Shown: positions 51,158 through 60,189 of the stretch, piece by piece
How positions within the stretch are numbered: the first letter of the stretch is position 1
Layout: every line of letters begins with the position of its first letter
DNA from: Flagellimonas hymeniacidonis
Lineage (GTDB): Bacteria; Bacteroidota; Bacteroidia; Flavobacteriales; Flavobacteriaceae
Assembly (NCBI RefSeq): GCF_008040165.1
Contig: NZ_VRUR01000001.1
Span: 1,197,349-1,261,348 of the forward strand
Direction: 5' to 3'
DNA: 64,000 nt
Made by a program: the position numbers and the translations under genes
The notes under the pieces: generated by a model
What the model saw: only the letters and a program-made list of their open reading frames with translations
Database searches by the model: none
What the model was told of the DNA's origin: nothing

Positions 51158-52276
51158 ATGGAGCTAAGCTATTGGGAATATAAAACGTGGTTGTCCAATG
51201 TAGACTTTACAGTCATTGGAAGCGGTATTGTTGGGCTTAACTGTGCACTGTATTTAAAAGAAAAATATCCTCAAAGTAAAGTTTTGGTTTTGGAAAAAGG
51301 GATGCTGCCCCAAGGCGCAAGCACAAAAAATGCTGGCTTTGCCTGTTTTGGAAGCATATCTGAACTATTATTCGATTTAAAAACACATACAGAAGATGAA
51401 GTGCTGGATTTGGTGCAAAGACGTTGGAAAGGCATTCAAACACTGCGAAAGCTTTTAGGAGACCAAACGATTGGTTATGAACAGCATGGAGGCCATGAGC
51501 TTTTTCTAAGAAAAGATGGGCCTCTGTATCAGCATTGCTTGGAGAATATGAACTTCTTAAATAAGCTGTTAGAACCAGTTTTTGGAGAAGCACCTTTTCT
51601 AGAAAACGACAATGTCTTTGGGTTTGATAATATCAAAGACGGATACATTACACATCGTTTTGAAGGGCAATTGGACACGGGCCAACTTATGAATGCGCTG
51701 CTTCAAAAATGTCTAAAGCAGGATATTCGTATTTTGAATAATGTTACTGTTGTGGATGTCCAAGATTTGGGAGATGAGGTAGTAATTCAAACAAAAGAAT
51801 TTTCTTTTAAGACCAACAAGGTGTTTATTGCCACGAATGGCTTTGCAGCTACCTTACTTAAGACCGAAAATGTAAAACCAGCGCGGGCACAGGTATTGAT
51901 TACCAAACCCATAAAGAATTTGGCCATAAACGGGACTTTTCATTTTGATGAAGGATACTACTATTTCAGAAATATTGATAATAGAATTCTTTTAGGAGGG
52001 GGAAGAAATCTAGATTTTGAGAAGGAAACCACATCAGAATTTGGCCAAACTGAAATAATTCAAAAGGAACTGGAAAGGCTATTGAGTAATGTTATTTTAC
52101 CCAATAATGCGTTTGAAATAGACTATCGTTGGAGCGGAATAATGGGAATAGGCACACAAAAAACACCCATTATTAAACAGGTCTCAAATAATATGTATTG
52201 CGGCGTTCGCCTTGGTGGAATGGGTGTTGCTTTAGGCAGCTTAATTGGAAAAGAATTGGCCCAACTGTTAGATTAG
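51158..52276 (+). CDS. FAD-dependent oxidoreductase (DAO family)
   Basis: 372 residues. FAD-binding Rossmann motif VIGSGIVGLNCALYLKE at residues 19-35, then GASTKNAGFACFG (FAD contact) and the C-terminal GVRLGGMGVALG. D-amino-acid-oxidase superfamily; the substrate (an amine or amino acid) is unknown. It begins 33 bases after accC but behind a terminator, and its stop overlaps the convergent ABC gene by four bases. Confidence 0.85.
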   Translation: MELSYWEYKTWLSNVDFTVIGSGIVGLNCALYLKEKYPQSKVLVLEKGMLPQGASTKNAGFACFGSISELLFDLKTHTEDEVLDLVQRRWKGIQTLRKLLGDQTIGYEQHGGHELFLRKDGPLYQHCLENMNFLNKLLEPVFGEAPFLENDNVFGFDNIKDGYITHRFEGQLDTGQLMNALLQKCLKQDIRILNNVTVVDVQDLGDEVVIQTKEFSFKTNKVFIATNGFAATLLKTENVKPARAQVLITKPIKNLAINGTFHFDEGYYYFRNIDNRILLGGGRNLDFEKETTSEFGQTEIIQKELERLLSNVILPNNAFEIDYRWSGIMGIGTQKTPIIKQVSNNMYCGVRLGGMGVALGSLIGKELAQLLD

Positions 52277-52935
52277 ACCATTCTGCCATCCAAAAGATTA
52301 ATAATACGGGAACCGTATTCTGCATTTTTTTCAGAATGGGTAACCTGAATAATCGTAACCCCTTCGTCATTAAGCTGTTTGAACAGTTCCATAATCTCTT
52401 CTCCTTGTTTGGAATTTAAATTTCCGGTAGGTTCATCGGCCAAAATCAACTTAGGACTGGAAATCAATGCCCGGGCAATACCAACCAATTGTTGTTGCCC
52501 TCCACTTAATTGTGCAGGAAAAAGGTCTTTTTTTCCTACAATATTGAATCTGTCCAACATATCTGCAACCATAGCCTTCCGTTCAGAACCTTTGAATTTT
52601 TTATAGAGCAAAGGCATTTCCAAATTCTCTTTAACGGTTAACTCATCTAAAAGATGGTAGGACTGAAATACAAAACCGATATACTCTTTGTATAGATTTG
52701 CCCTATGTTTTTCTTTAAGGGAATGCACAGATTCATGTAAAAAATGATACTCCCCTTCATCAAATCCATCTAACATTCCAATCACATTCAAAAGCGTGGA
52801 TTTACCAGAACCTGAAGGACCCATGATAGAAATAAATTCCCCTTCTTCCACATTTAAATTGATGTCTTTAAGTAGAAAAATGCGTTGCCCACCCGAGTTG
52901 ACCCATTTAAAAATATTGTTTAGTTGTAGTAACAT
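52273..52935 (-). CDS. ABC transporter ATP-binding protein (LolD/MacB-like)
   Basis: 220 residues. Walker A GPSGSGKSTLLN, Q-loop FVFQSYHLLDELT, signature LSGGQQQLVGIARAL, Walker B LILADEP. In the signature the usual Arg after QQQ is Leu. It is the last gene of the minus-strand block and the only ATPase near five permeases, so it probably drives one or more of them. Confidence 0.92.
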   Translation of the reverse strand: MLLQLNNIFKWVNSGGQRIFLLKDINLNVEEGEFISIMGPSGSGKSTLLNVIGMLDGFDEGEYHFLHESVHSLKEKHRANLYKEYIGFVFQSYHLLDELTVKENLEMPLLYKKFKGSERKAMVADMLDRFNIVGKKDLFPAQLSGGQQQLVGIARALISSPKLILADEPTGNLNSKQGEEIMELFKQLNDEGVTIIQVTHSEKNAEYGSRIINLLDGRMV

Positions 52936-52968
52936 AGTTTTGTTTTATATGTAATAATGCTAATTTTT

Positions 52969-55323
52969 TTACTCCTCCCGCAATCCATCCACTGGATTTC
53001 TGTTTGCTGCTTGTATAGCTTGGCTCCCCACGGTTAACATTGCCACCAATAATGCTGCAAGCCCAGCACCAAGAAAATACCAAGCCTGTAAGGGAATATG
53101 ATATGCAAAACCTGAAAGCCAATTATTTGCCAATAGATAGGCAATAGGTAAAGCGATCAGAATGGCGACCAAAACCAATTTGGCAAATTCATTTGAAAGC
53201 ATGACCGTCACCTGTGTAACAGTTTGCCCCAGAACTTTTCGGACACTGATTTCTTTTTTTCTTCGTTCGGATGTAAACATAGCCAAACCAAAGAGTCCCA
53301 AACAAGAAATTAAGATAGCCATCCCCGCAAAATATTTTGATAGGGTGGCGACGCGTTGTTCTGATGCATAAAGAGCCTTATAGTTATCGTCTAAGAATTC
53401 GTACTCGAAAGGAAATCCTGGATTAAAGGCCTGATAAATCCCATGAATTTCTTTGATAGCATCTCTTTCTTTTCCAGCCTCAATTCGAACCATTACCTTG
53501 TTCACCTCTGGCATAATAGCCATGAACAATGGTTCTACCTTGTCATGCAACGATTTAAAATGGAAATCCTTTACGACTCCAACTATAGGTATCCTACCTG
53601 CTACAATTGTACCAATAGGATCTTCTAGCCCCATTGCCTTTATTGCCGTCTCATTAAATATCATACCTATACTGTCTCCGAACGCTCTATTAAAACCACG
53701 ACCTGCCACAATTTCCATATCCATTGTTTCAATAAAGTCATAATCTACTCCTACAATCTGAAAATTTGTCTCATTGTCCGGATCCATACCCTCCCACTCC
53801 AAAGAAGTACTCCAGTTGTGACCGATCATGCTATGGGTAGTACTTGATGCGTTTTTAATTCCCGGTAATTTTTTCAGTTCAGCTAAAAATGTAGGTAACT
53901 GTTCCTTTACTTTGCCTTCTGCCTTAAAATAGACAATGTTATCTTTGTTATATCCTAAATTTTGGTTCTGGGCAAATTTGATTTGATTGTAAACTACTAT
54001 AACAGATATAATTAAAATAATAGAGAGAGCAAACTGCACAACAACCAATCCCTTTCTTGTCCATAACTCACCTATAGATCTGTTTAGTTTACCCTTAAGG
54101 ACGGTAACCGCATTGAATCCAGAAAGATAAATGGCAGGATAACTTCCTGCCAAAAGACTTGTAACGAAAGTAATCCCCAGTGTTAATAAAACAAGATTAA
54201 GATCAAATTGTAGTGCCAATTGTTTTCCTATAATTGTATTAAAGTGGGGAAGAAGTAAAGCTACCGTGACCAGGGCGACAAACAATGCCATAATCGACAT
54301 TAAAACAGATTCACTAAGAAACTGAAACAGGAACGTTTTTCTTTTTGCCCCAACCGCTTTCTTTACTCCTATCTCTTTTAGTCTTTTTGATGCCCTTGCT
54401 GTAGACAAGTTCATAAAATTGATACATGCGATAATCAATATTAGAATCGCTATCATTGAGAATAGCTCAACATATTCTATCCGACCCCCAATCTGTTTTC
54501 CGTTTTTATAAGTTCCATGAAGATAATGTTCTGAAAATGGTATCAATATTGATTTTCTAAGGTCATTTTCATTTATTTCGTTTCTGATTTTTGCCACTTT
54601 GACCTTAAGTGCATCAATGTTGGTTCCTTCTTTCACCGTCAAATAAACTTGAGGGCCAGTACTACCCCAATGGTCCGTATTGATGGAGTTCCAAGGAGCT
54701 TCATCCTTATAGGCTTTATCTGATAACACAAAATCGAATTGCACTGTGGAATTGGCTGGTACGTCTTCAAAAATTCCCGAAACTTGGAATTGTCTACTTT
54801 TTTCATATTCTATGGACCTACCCACAACGTTCTCCGTGGTACCGAACAGTTTTAACGCCAAACCTTTAGAAATAACAATAGAATTCGGATCAGCAATTAC
54901 CTGATTTTCATCCCCTTCAATTAAATTATAGGAAAATATGTTGAAATAGTCCTTACCTACTAACTGCCCTTGGGCTTTTAGATTATGGTCTCCTACCGAT
55001 AAGGCATGTTTACCGAACCAACTTGGATCAATCGTCGCTGCGGCATATTCCACTTCGGGCATTTGTGCTACCAAATACTCGGCCATTGGAGCCGAAGATT
55101 CAACCATTGTTTGAATTCCATCGCTAAACTGAAGATTTTCGGCCACTTGATAAATGCGATCATGATTTTCATGAAACTTATCTACTCCTAATTCATCACT
55201 TACCCAAAGAGCAATAAACAAGGCACAGGCCAATCCTGTTGACAACCCAATAATGTTAATCAAAAAAGAACTTAGATTTCTATTGATGTTCCTAAAAAAA
55301 AGTTTGATGTTGTGTTTTAACAT
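52969..55323 (-). CDS. MacB/FtsX-type ABC permease, paralogue 1
   Basis: 784 residues from ATG at 55,323 (MLKHNIKLFFRNINRN). Two FtsX units in one chain: TM near residue 25, ~240-residue extracytoplasmic part, three TMs (with STARASKRLKEIGVKKAVGA at the entry), then a second TM, extracytoplasmic part and final three TMs (SERRKKEISVRKVLG). Such permeases move lipids, peptides or antimicrobials or transmit force across the membrane. First of five related genes in a row; closest to the ATPase. Confidence 0.87.
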   Translation of the reverse strand: MLKHNIKLFFRNINRNLSSFLINIIGLSTGLACALFIALWVSDELGVDKFHENHDRIYQVAENLQFSDGIQTMVESSAPMAEYLVAQMPEVEYAAATIDPSWFGKHALSVGDHNLKAQGQLVGKDYFNIFSYNLIEGDENQVIADPNSIVISKGLALKLFGTTENVVGRSIEYEKSRQFQVSGIFEDVPANSTVQFDFVLSDKAYKDEAPWNSINTDHWGSTGPQVYLTVKEGTNIDALKVKVAKIRNEINENDLRKSILIPFSEHYLHGTYKNGKQIGGRIEYVELFSMIAILILIIACINFMNLSTARASKRLKEIGVKKAVGAKRKTFLFQFLSESVLMSIMALFVALVTVALLLPHFNTIIGKQLALQFDLNLVLLTLGITFVTSLLAGSYPAIYLSGFNAVTVLKGKLNRSIGELWTRKGLVVVQFALSIILIISVIVVYNQIKFAQNQNLGYNKDNIVYFKAEGKVKEQLPTFLAELKKLPGIKNASSTTHSMIGHNWSTSLEWEGMDPDNETNFQIVGVDYDFIETMDMEIVAGRGFNRAFGDSIGMIFNETAIKAMGLEDPIGTIVAGRIPIVGVVKDFHFKSLHDKVEPLFMAIMPEVNKVMVRIEAGKERDAIKEIHGIYQAFNPGFPFEYEFLDDNYKALYASEQRVATLSKYFAGMAILISCLGLFGLAMFTSERRKKEISVRKVLGQTVTQVTVMLSNEFAKLVLVAILIALPIAYLLANNWLSGFAYHIPLQAWYFLGAGLAALLVAMLTVGSQAIQAANRNPVDGLREE

Positions 55324-55365
55324 GATTTCCAATTTTTTTTGATTGATGGTCAAAATCTATAGAGA

Positions 55366-57786
55366 TTATTCGTCTCTGAGTGATTCGACAGGATTTGCAA
55401 TTGCAGCTTTAAAACTTTGCCAACTCACAGTGAGTAAAGCAATGCACAGCACAGTGAAGCCTGCCAAAGCAAAAATCCACCAACTCATGGTTGTTTTATA
55501 GGCAAAACCTTCCAACCATTTATGCATTCCAAACCATGAAATAGGGATGGCTACGATAAAGGCAAGCCCAACCCATTTAACAAAGTCTTGATTAAGCAAT
55601 TTTAGGATTTGGGTGATTGTTGCCCCGTTGACCTTTCTAACGCCTATTTCCTTTTTCCGTTGAATGCAGGTGTATGATGTTAAACCAAAAAGGCCTAAAG
55701 AAGCAATTAGAATAGCCAGTATGGTGAATATCTGAAAAGCCTTGGCGAACTTTCGGTCTTCGTTGAACAATGCCTCAAATTTCTGATCTAGAAAAGTGTA
55801 ATTATAGGTACTTACTGGAAAAACCTGATGCCAGATACGTTCTAGTTGATCTAGTGCCTTATCTGCCCCAGCCATTGTAATGGCCTTTTTATCCAATTTA
55901 ACAAGAACATTCTGGGTGTTTCTATCGTGTCTAATAATAGTGGGAACTACAGCAGACTTCATACCAAGATGATTGTAATCTTCAACCACTCCGCTTACGG
56001 TCCAATCTTGACCCCAAAATTTGATGGTTTTGCCAATAAGATCTTTCACATCTTCAGCATCCATAAAACGAGCCATTTCTTCATTGATTACTACGTTGTG
56101 ACTCCATTTTTCTGCGGTTTGAAGAAAAGCATCTCCAGCTACGAAATTCATTCCCATCAAATTAAAATATTCAGGTCTGGCTCCATAGTTGTACCAAATG
56201 TGTGTTTCATCGGTATGCCCATCAGGAAAAGTAAGTCCTAGGTTGGAATTCATATTGGAGAAATTATCGCCAGGATAAGTGCGAGCACTACTAACATCAG
56301 CTACATAAGGATTTCTTTTAAGTTCCTCCAACAGTACATCAAAATCTTTATAAAATATAGAGTCGTATGCACGGTCCAATACCTGACCGTTCAGGGCTAT
56401 TACCTGATTGAGATTCGCACCAATGGGTTGGTTTTTTAGATATCGAATCTGCTTGTTGGCTACAAAGGTGCCCACCAAAAGAACAATAGTTGCCGCAAAT
56501 TGGCATACGATGAGGCCTTTCCTAAAATTGAGACTGTTTTTTGAGGTCTGCACTTTACCTTTCAATACTTTGGTGGGATTGTATTTACTCAATACGAACG
56601 CAGGGTAAAAAGCTGCCAAGGTAACTCCCGCAACCAAAACGACAAAATAGGGTAGAAGAGACTTTAGCTCTACAGAGCTAAAACCTAAATTTTGCTCAAT
56701 AAATCTATTAAAACTTGGCAGCAAAATGTAAACGGCGATAATTGCCAATATAACGGCTATGGCATTAATTAAAGTGGACTCCAATAAAAACTGCCATATC
56801 AATTGAGGTCTTTTAGCTCCGACTACTTTTCGAATGCCAATTTCTTTAGCCCGTTCCAACGATTTACTGGTGGATAGGTTCATATAATTTATCCAACTCA
56901 ATACTAGTGTGATGAAGGCAATAATCGCTAAAAGTTTTACACTACTGGCACTACCGTTAGCCTCAGCTTCGTAAGGTTTATTAGAATGTAAGTGAATATC
57001 TTCAACTGGTTCCATATGGTGCCTTTCCTTAAACTCAAACCCTTCAGGCACAAACGCCATTATTTTTTGATTAAGCAACTCTGCATCTGTATTTGGTGCA
57101 ACCTTTATATAAGTGTAGTATTCATTTTGGTTCCAAGTGTATTTCCAATCGTTCTCAAATATCTTCCAAGTGTAAAAAGTTTTAAAGGAAACAAGTAAAT
57201 CGTTTTTAATATGGGTATTTCGATTGGTATTGTCCATGACCCCGGTTACCGTAAAGGTCACCGTATCATCTCCCGCAATTTTAAGAGACTGCCCTATAGG
57301 GTTTCCATTGCCAAATAATTTTTGAGCTATCACTGTGCTTAACACCACCGAATAGGGTTCGTTAAGCGCGGTACGTTCATCACCTTTAACCAAAGCATGA
57401 TCAAAAACATTAAAGTATTCGGAATCGGCCAAAGATCCAACGATACCATCATAAGGGGTATTATTATGCATTACCACTAAATCACGAATGCGTCTGAACC
57501 GTACAAAACGCTCAATTTCGGGAAATTCCTCTTTTAAAGTAGGCCCACTTACTATATATGCATTAGCATCTCCAGGCACATATTCACCCCCTTCAAAATA
57601 ATCCATGAATACCCGATATACATTCTCTGAGCCCTCAAACTTGTCATAACTCTGCTCATAGTTTACATAGAGCATAATCAACACAAAAGAGGCAATGCCA
57701 ATGGCTAACCCAAAAATGTTGATAAAGGAATGAAGCTTGTTTTTGAGCAAGTATCTTGTGGCGATTTTTAAAAACAGTTTGAACAT
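55366..57786 (-). CDS. MacB/FtsX-type ABC permease, paralogue 2
   Basis: 806 residues with the same double FtsX layout; repeat entry motifs STSKSLERAKEIGIRKVVGA and CIQRKKEIGVRKVNGA. The extracytoplasmic parts differ strongly from paralogue 1, which suggests different partners or signals. Separated from both neighbours by only 16-42 bases. Confidence 0.87.
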   Translation of the reverse strand: MFKLFLKIATRYLLKNKLHSFINIFGLAIGIASFVLIMLYVNYEQSYDKFEGSENVYRVFMDYFEGGEYVPGDANAYIVSGPTLKEEFPEIERFVRFRRIRDLVVMHNNTPYDGIVGSLADSEYFNVFDHALVKGDERTALNEPYSVVLSTVIAQKLFGNGNPIGQSLKIAGDDTVTFTVTGVMDNTNRNTHIKNDLLVSFKTFYTWKIFENDWKYTWNQNEYYTYIKVAPNTDAELLNQKIMAFVPEGFEFKERHHMEPVEDIHLHSNKPYEAEANGSASSVKLLAIIAFITLVLSWINYMNLSTSKSLERAKEIGIRKVVGAKRPQLIWQFLLESTLINAIAVILAIIAVYILLPSFNRFIEQNLGFSSVELKSLLPYFVVLVAGVTLAAFYPAFVLSKYNPTKVLKGKVQTSKNSLNFRKGLIVCQFAATIVLLVGTFVANKQIRYLKNQPIGANLNQVIALNGQVLDRAYDSIFYKDFDVLLEELKRNPYVADVSSARTYPGDNFSNMNSNLGLTFPDGHTDETHIWYNYGARPEYFNLMGMNFVAGDAFLQTAEKWSHNVVINEEMARFMDAEDVKDLIGKTIKFWGQDWTVSGVVEDYNHLGMKSAVVPTIIRHDRNTQNVLVKLDKKAITMAGADKALDQLERIWHQVFPVSTYNYTFLDQKFEALFNEDRKFAKAFQIFTILAILIASLGLFGLTSYTCIQRKKEIGVRKVNGATITQILKLLNQDFVKWVGLAFIVAIPISWFGMHKWLEGFAYKTTMSWWIFALAGFTVLCIALLTVSWQSFKAAIANPVESLRDE

Positions 57787-57802
57787 GGTTCTTTCTTTTA
57801 CA

Positions 57803-60169
57803 TTATTCCGCCCTAAGACTTTTTACAGGGCTAGCCAATGATGCCCTTATGGATTGAAAGCTCACGGTTGACAAAGCAATGAACAAGACCGTAAATCCTG
57901 CAGCAAGGTATACCCACCATTGAATTTCTACGTGAAATGCAAATTCCTGTAACCATTTGTTCATTCCGAACCACGCAATAGGGATTGCTATGATAAAAGC
58001 AATGAATACTAATTTTAAAAAATCCTTGGAAAGCATATTGACCAAGCGCACTGCACTAGCTCCCAAGACTTTTCTTATGCCAATTTCTTTAAAACGCTGT
58101 TCAGTCATAAATGCTGACAAACCATAAAGACCCATACATGAAATGAAAATAGCAAGGAGGGCGAATACATTGAAAATTGTTCCCATGCGTTGTTCACCTA
58201 GATACTGCGCATCCAAATCGCCATCTACAAAATTATAAGACAGCGGATAAGCAGGATTTAAGCGACCATAAATATTTTCTAGCGCGGCAATGGTGCTCTC
58301 GGTCGTTTTAGGAGCGGCTTTAATTACGGCAATGGAACCAAACTCCCTGTTTTGCATCAACAGGGGCTCTATTGCATATTGAAGTGGTTTGTAGTTAAAA
58401 TCCTTTACAACACCTATTATCGTGCCTTTATCTCCTCTAAAAGTTAGGCTTTTGCCCAATGCGGTTTCTGCATTGTACCCCATAATACCTGCAGCAGTTT
58501 CATTGATTAAATAGTCATTGTTTTTTGAGGATGTTTTCGAAAAACCTCGTCCGTTGGCCAGTTTCATTTGAAAAACATCCAGAAAATTCTGGTCTGTGAC
58601 CAAGTTTGGAAACAGTACTTGCGAATCAGGATCTTTGCCATCCCAATGAATATCAAAATCACCAGTAATTAGATTAGTAGGCAAGTCGGTTACAATAGAG
58701 AAATCGCTGGTTAATGGGTTTTGGCTGAGAGCGGACCGTAGTGCCTCCTGCTTTCCCCACATTTCACCTTCCATTGGTACGTAAATGAGATTAGATTTGT
58801 CATACCCTAGATTTTTGTTCTTAATAAAATTCAATTGGTTGTAAATAACCATAGTACCAATCAGTAGTAAAACTGATACCACAAATTGAGTGATCACCAA
58901 TCCATTTCGAAAAACAAGATTGTACTTGGAGAGCTTCAGTCTACCTTTTAAAACTTTAATCGGTTTGAACCCCGATAAAAATAATGCAGGATAGCTGCCA
59001 GAGATCAAACCAGTGATGAGGGCTATGGCTAAGAGGGAAATCCAAAGATTATTGTTACCTAAGCTAAACAACAGTTCCTTTTGGGCAAGATTATTAAAGG
59101 CGGGTAAGAATAAATACACAATGCCAACCGCTAGGATTAGGGAAATAAAAGAAATCATAAGCGACTCACCTAAGAACTGAAATATTAACTGACGGCGCCC
59201 AGCGCCAATTACTTTTCGCAAACCAACTTCCTTAGCTCTTCTTGCAGATCGCGCAGTTGCCAGGTTCATATAATTAATACAGGCTACGATTAAGATAATG
59301 AAGGCAGCAATAAAAAAGATGTTCACATATAAAACATTTCCGTGTCCTGGAAGATCTATCTGCAAATTGGACTTTAAATGAATATCCTTTAAAGCTTGTA
59401 AATTGAATGTGATTACAAACTCGGGTTGTCTTTTGGCATAGATTTGATTAATCTTTTCGGTTACTATGGTTACATCATCTTGGGAAGAAATAGCACCTTT
59501 TTCGAATTGGAAATATCCATAAAAATTAAAGCTGTCCCATACCTTATTGATAAGGTCGTTATCAGTTTTTGCAAGATATGCCATGGGGATGATCATATTA
59601 AATTGCAAATGTGAATTGGGAGGGACATCGGCCATTACCCCAGTAACGGTAAAGATGTCTCGATTGTCTATTTTAATGGTCTTCCCTAATGCTTTTTCCG
59701 ATCCGAAGAATTTTTTCGCAGTTTTTTCTGTAATTAAGATGCCATCTGGTTTGGCAAGCGCAGTTGTTGCATTTCCTTCGATGAGTGGAAAGGTGAACAT
59801 ATCCAAAAAATTGGAATCAGCGTAAAAAATGGGCTCCTCCTTGAATTTCTGATTGTCTATCTCCACCAAAGCCTCAAAGGGAGCGCTTAAGCGAAGACTA
59901 GATGTTATCTCTGATACTTGATGAGGAATCTGCTCAATCATACCCGCAGGACTTACCGCAGCTTTGAAATCTTCATTTGCTATGGCCGTTAACCTATATA
60001 TGTCGTCTGAATTGGTGTGGAAGGTATCGTAACTAGATTCGTTTTGAACCCACAATAGAATTAGGATACTACAAGCCATTCCTATGGCTAATCCGCCAAG
60101 ATTTAATAAGGAATACCATTTGTGTTGAATAAAATTCCGCCAAGCAATCTTAATATGGTTTTTTAGCAT
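57803..60169 (-). CDS. MacB/FtsX-type ABC permease, paralogue 3
   Basis: 788 residues, double FtsX layout; entry motifs TARSARRAKEVGLRKVIGA and MTEQRFKEIGIRKVLGA. The start MLKNHIKIAWRNFIQHKW is the common beginning of this flavobacterial permease family. Same operon block. Confidence 0.87.
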   Translation of the reverse strand: MLKNHIKIAWRNFIQHKWYSLLNLGGLAIGMACSILILLWVQNESSYDTFHTNSDDIYRLTAIANEDFKAAVSPAGMIEQIPHQVSEITSSLRLSAPFEALVEIDNQKFKEEPIFYADSNFLDMFTFPLIEGNATTALAKPDGILITEKTAKKFFGSEKALGKTIKIDNRDIFTVTGVMADVPPNSHLQFNMIIPMAYLAKTDNDLINKVWDSFNFYGYFQFEKGAISSQDDVTIVTEKINQIYAKRQPEFVITFNLQALKDIHLKSNLQIDLPGHGNVLYVNIFFIAAFIILIVACINYMNLATARSARRAKEVGLRKVIGAGRRQLIFQFLGESLMISFISLILAVGIVYLFLPAFNNLAQKELLFSLGNNNLWISLLAIALITGLISGSYPALFLSGFKPIKVLKGRLKLSKYNLVFRNGLVITQFVVSVLLLIGTMVIYNQLNFIKNKNLGYDKSNLIYVPMEGEMWGKQEALRSALSQNPLTSDFSIVTDLPTNLITGDFDIHWDGKDPDSQVLFPNLVTDQNFLDVFQMKLANGRGFSKTSSKNNDYLINETAAGIMGYNAETALGKSLTFRGDKGTIIGVVKDFNYKPLQYAIEPLLMQNREFGSIAVIKAAPKTTESTIAALENIYGRLNPAYPLSYNFVDGDLDAQYLGEQRMGTIFNVFALLAIFISCMGLYGLSAFMTEQRFKEIGIRKVLGASAVRLVNMLSKDFLKLVFIAFIIAIPIAWFGMNKWLQEFAFHVEIQWWVYLAAGFTVLFIALSTVSFQSIRASLASPVKSLRAE

Positions 60170-60189
60170 GATGTTCGTTTTTTATTGAT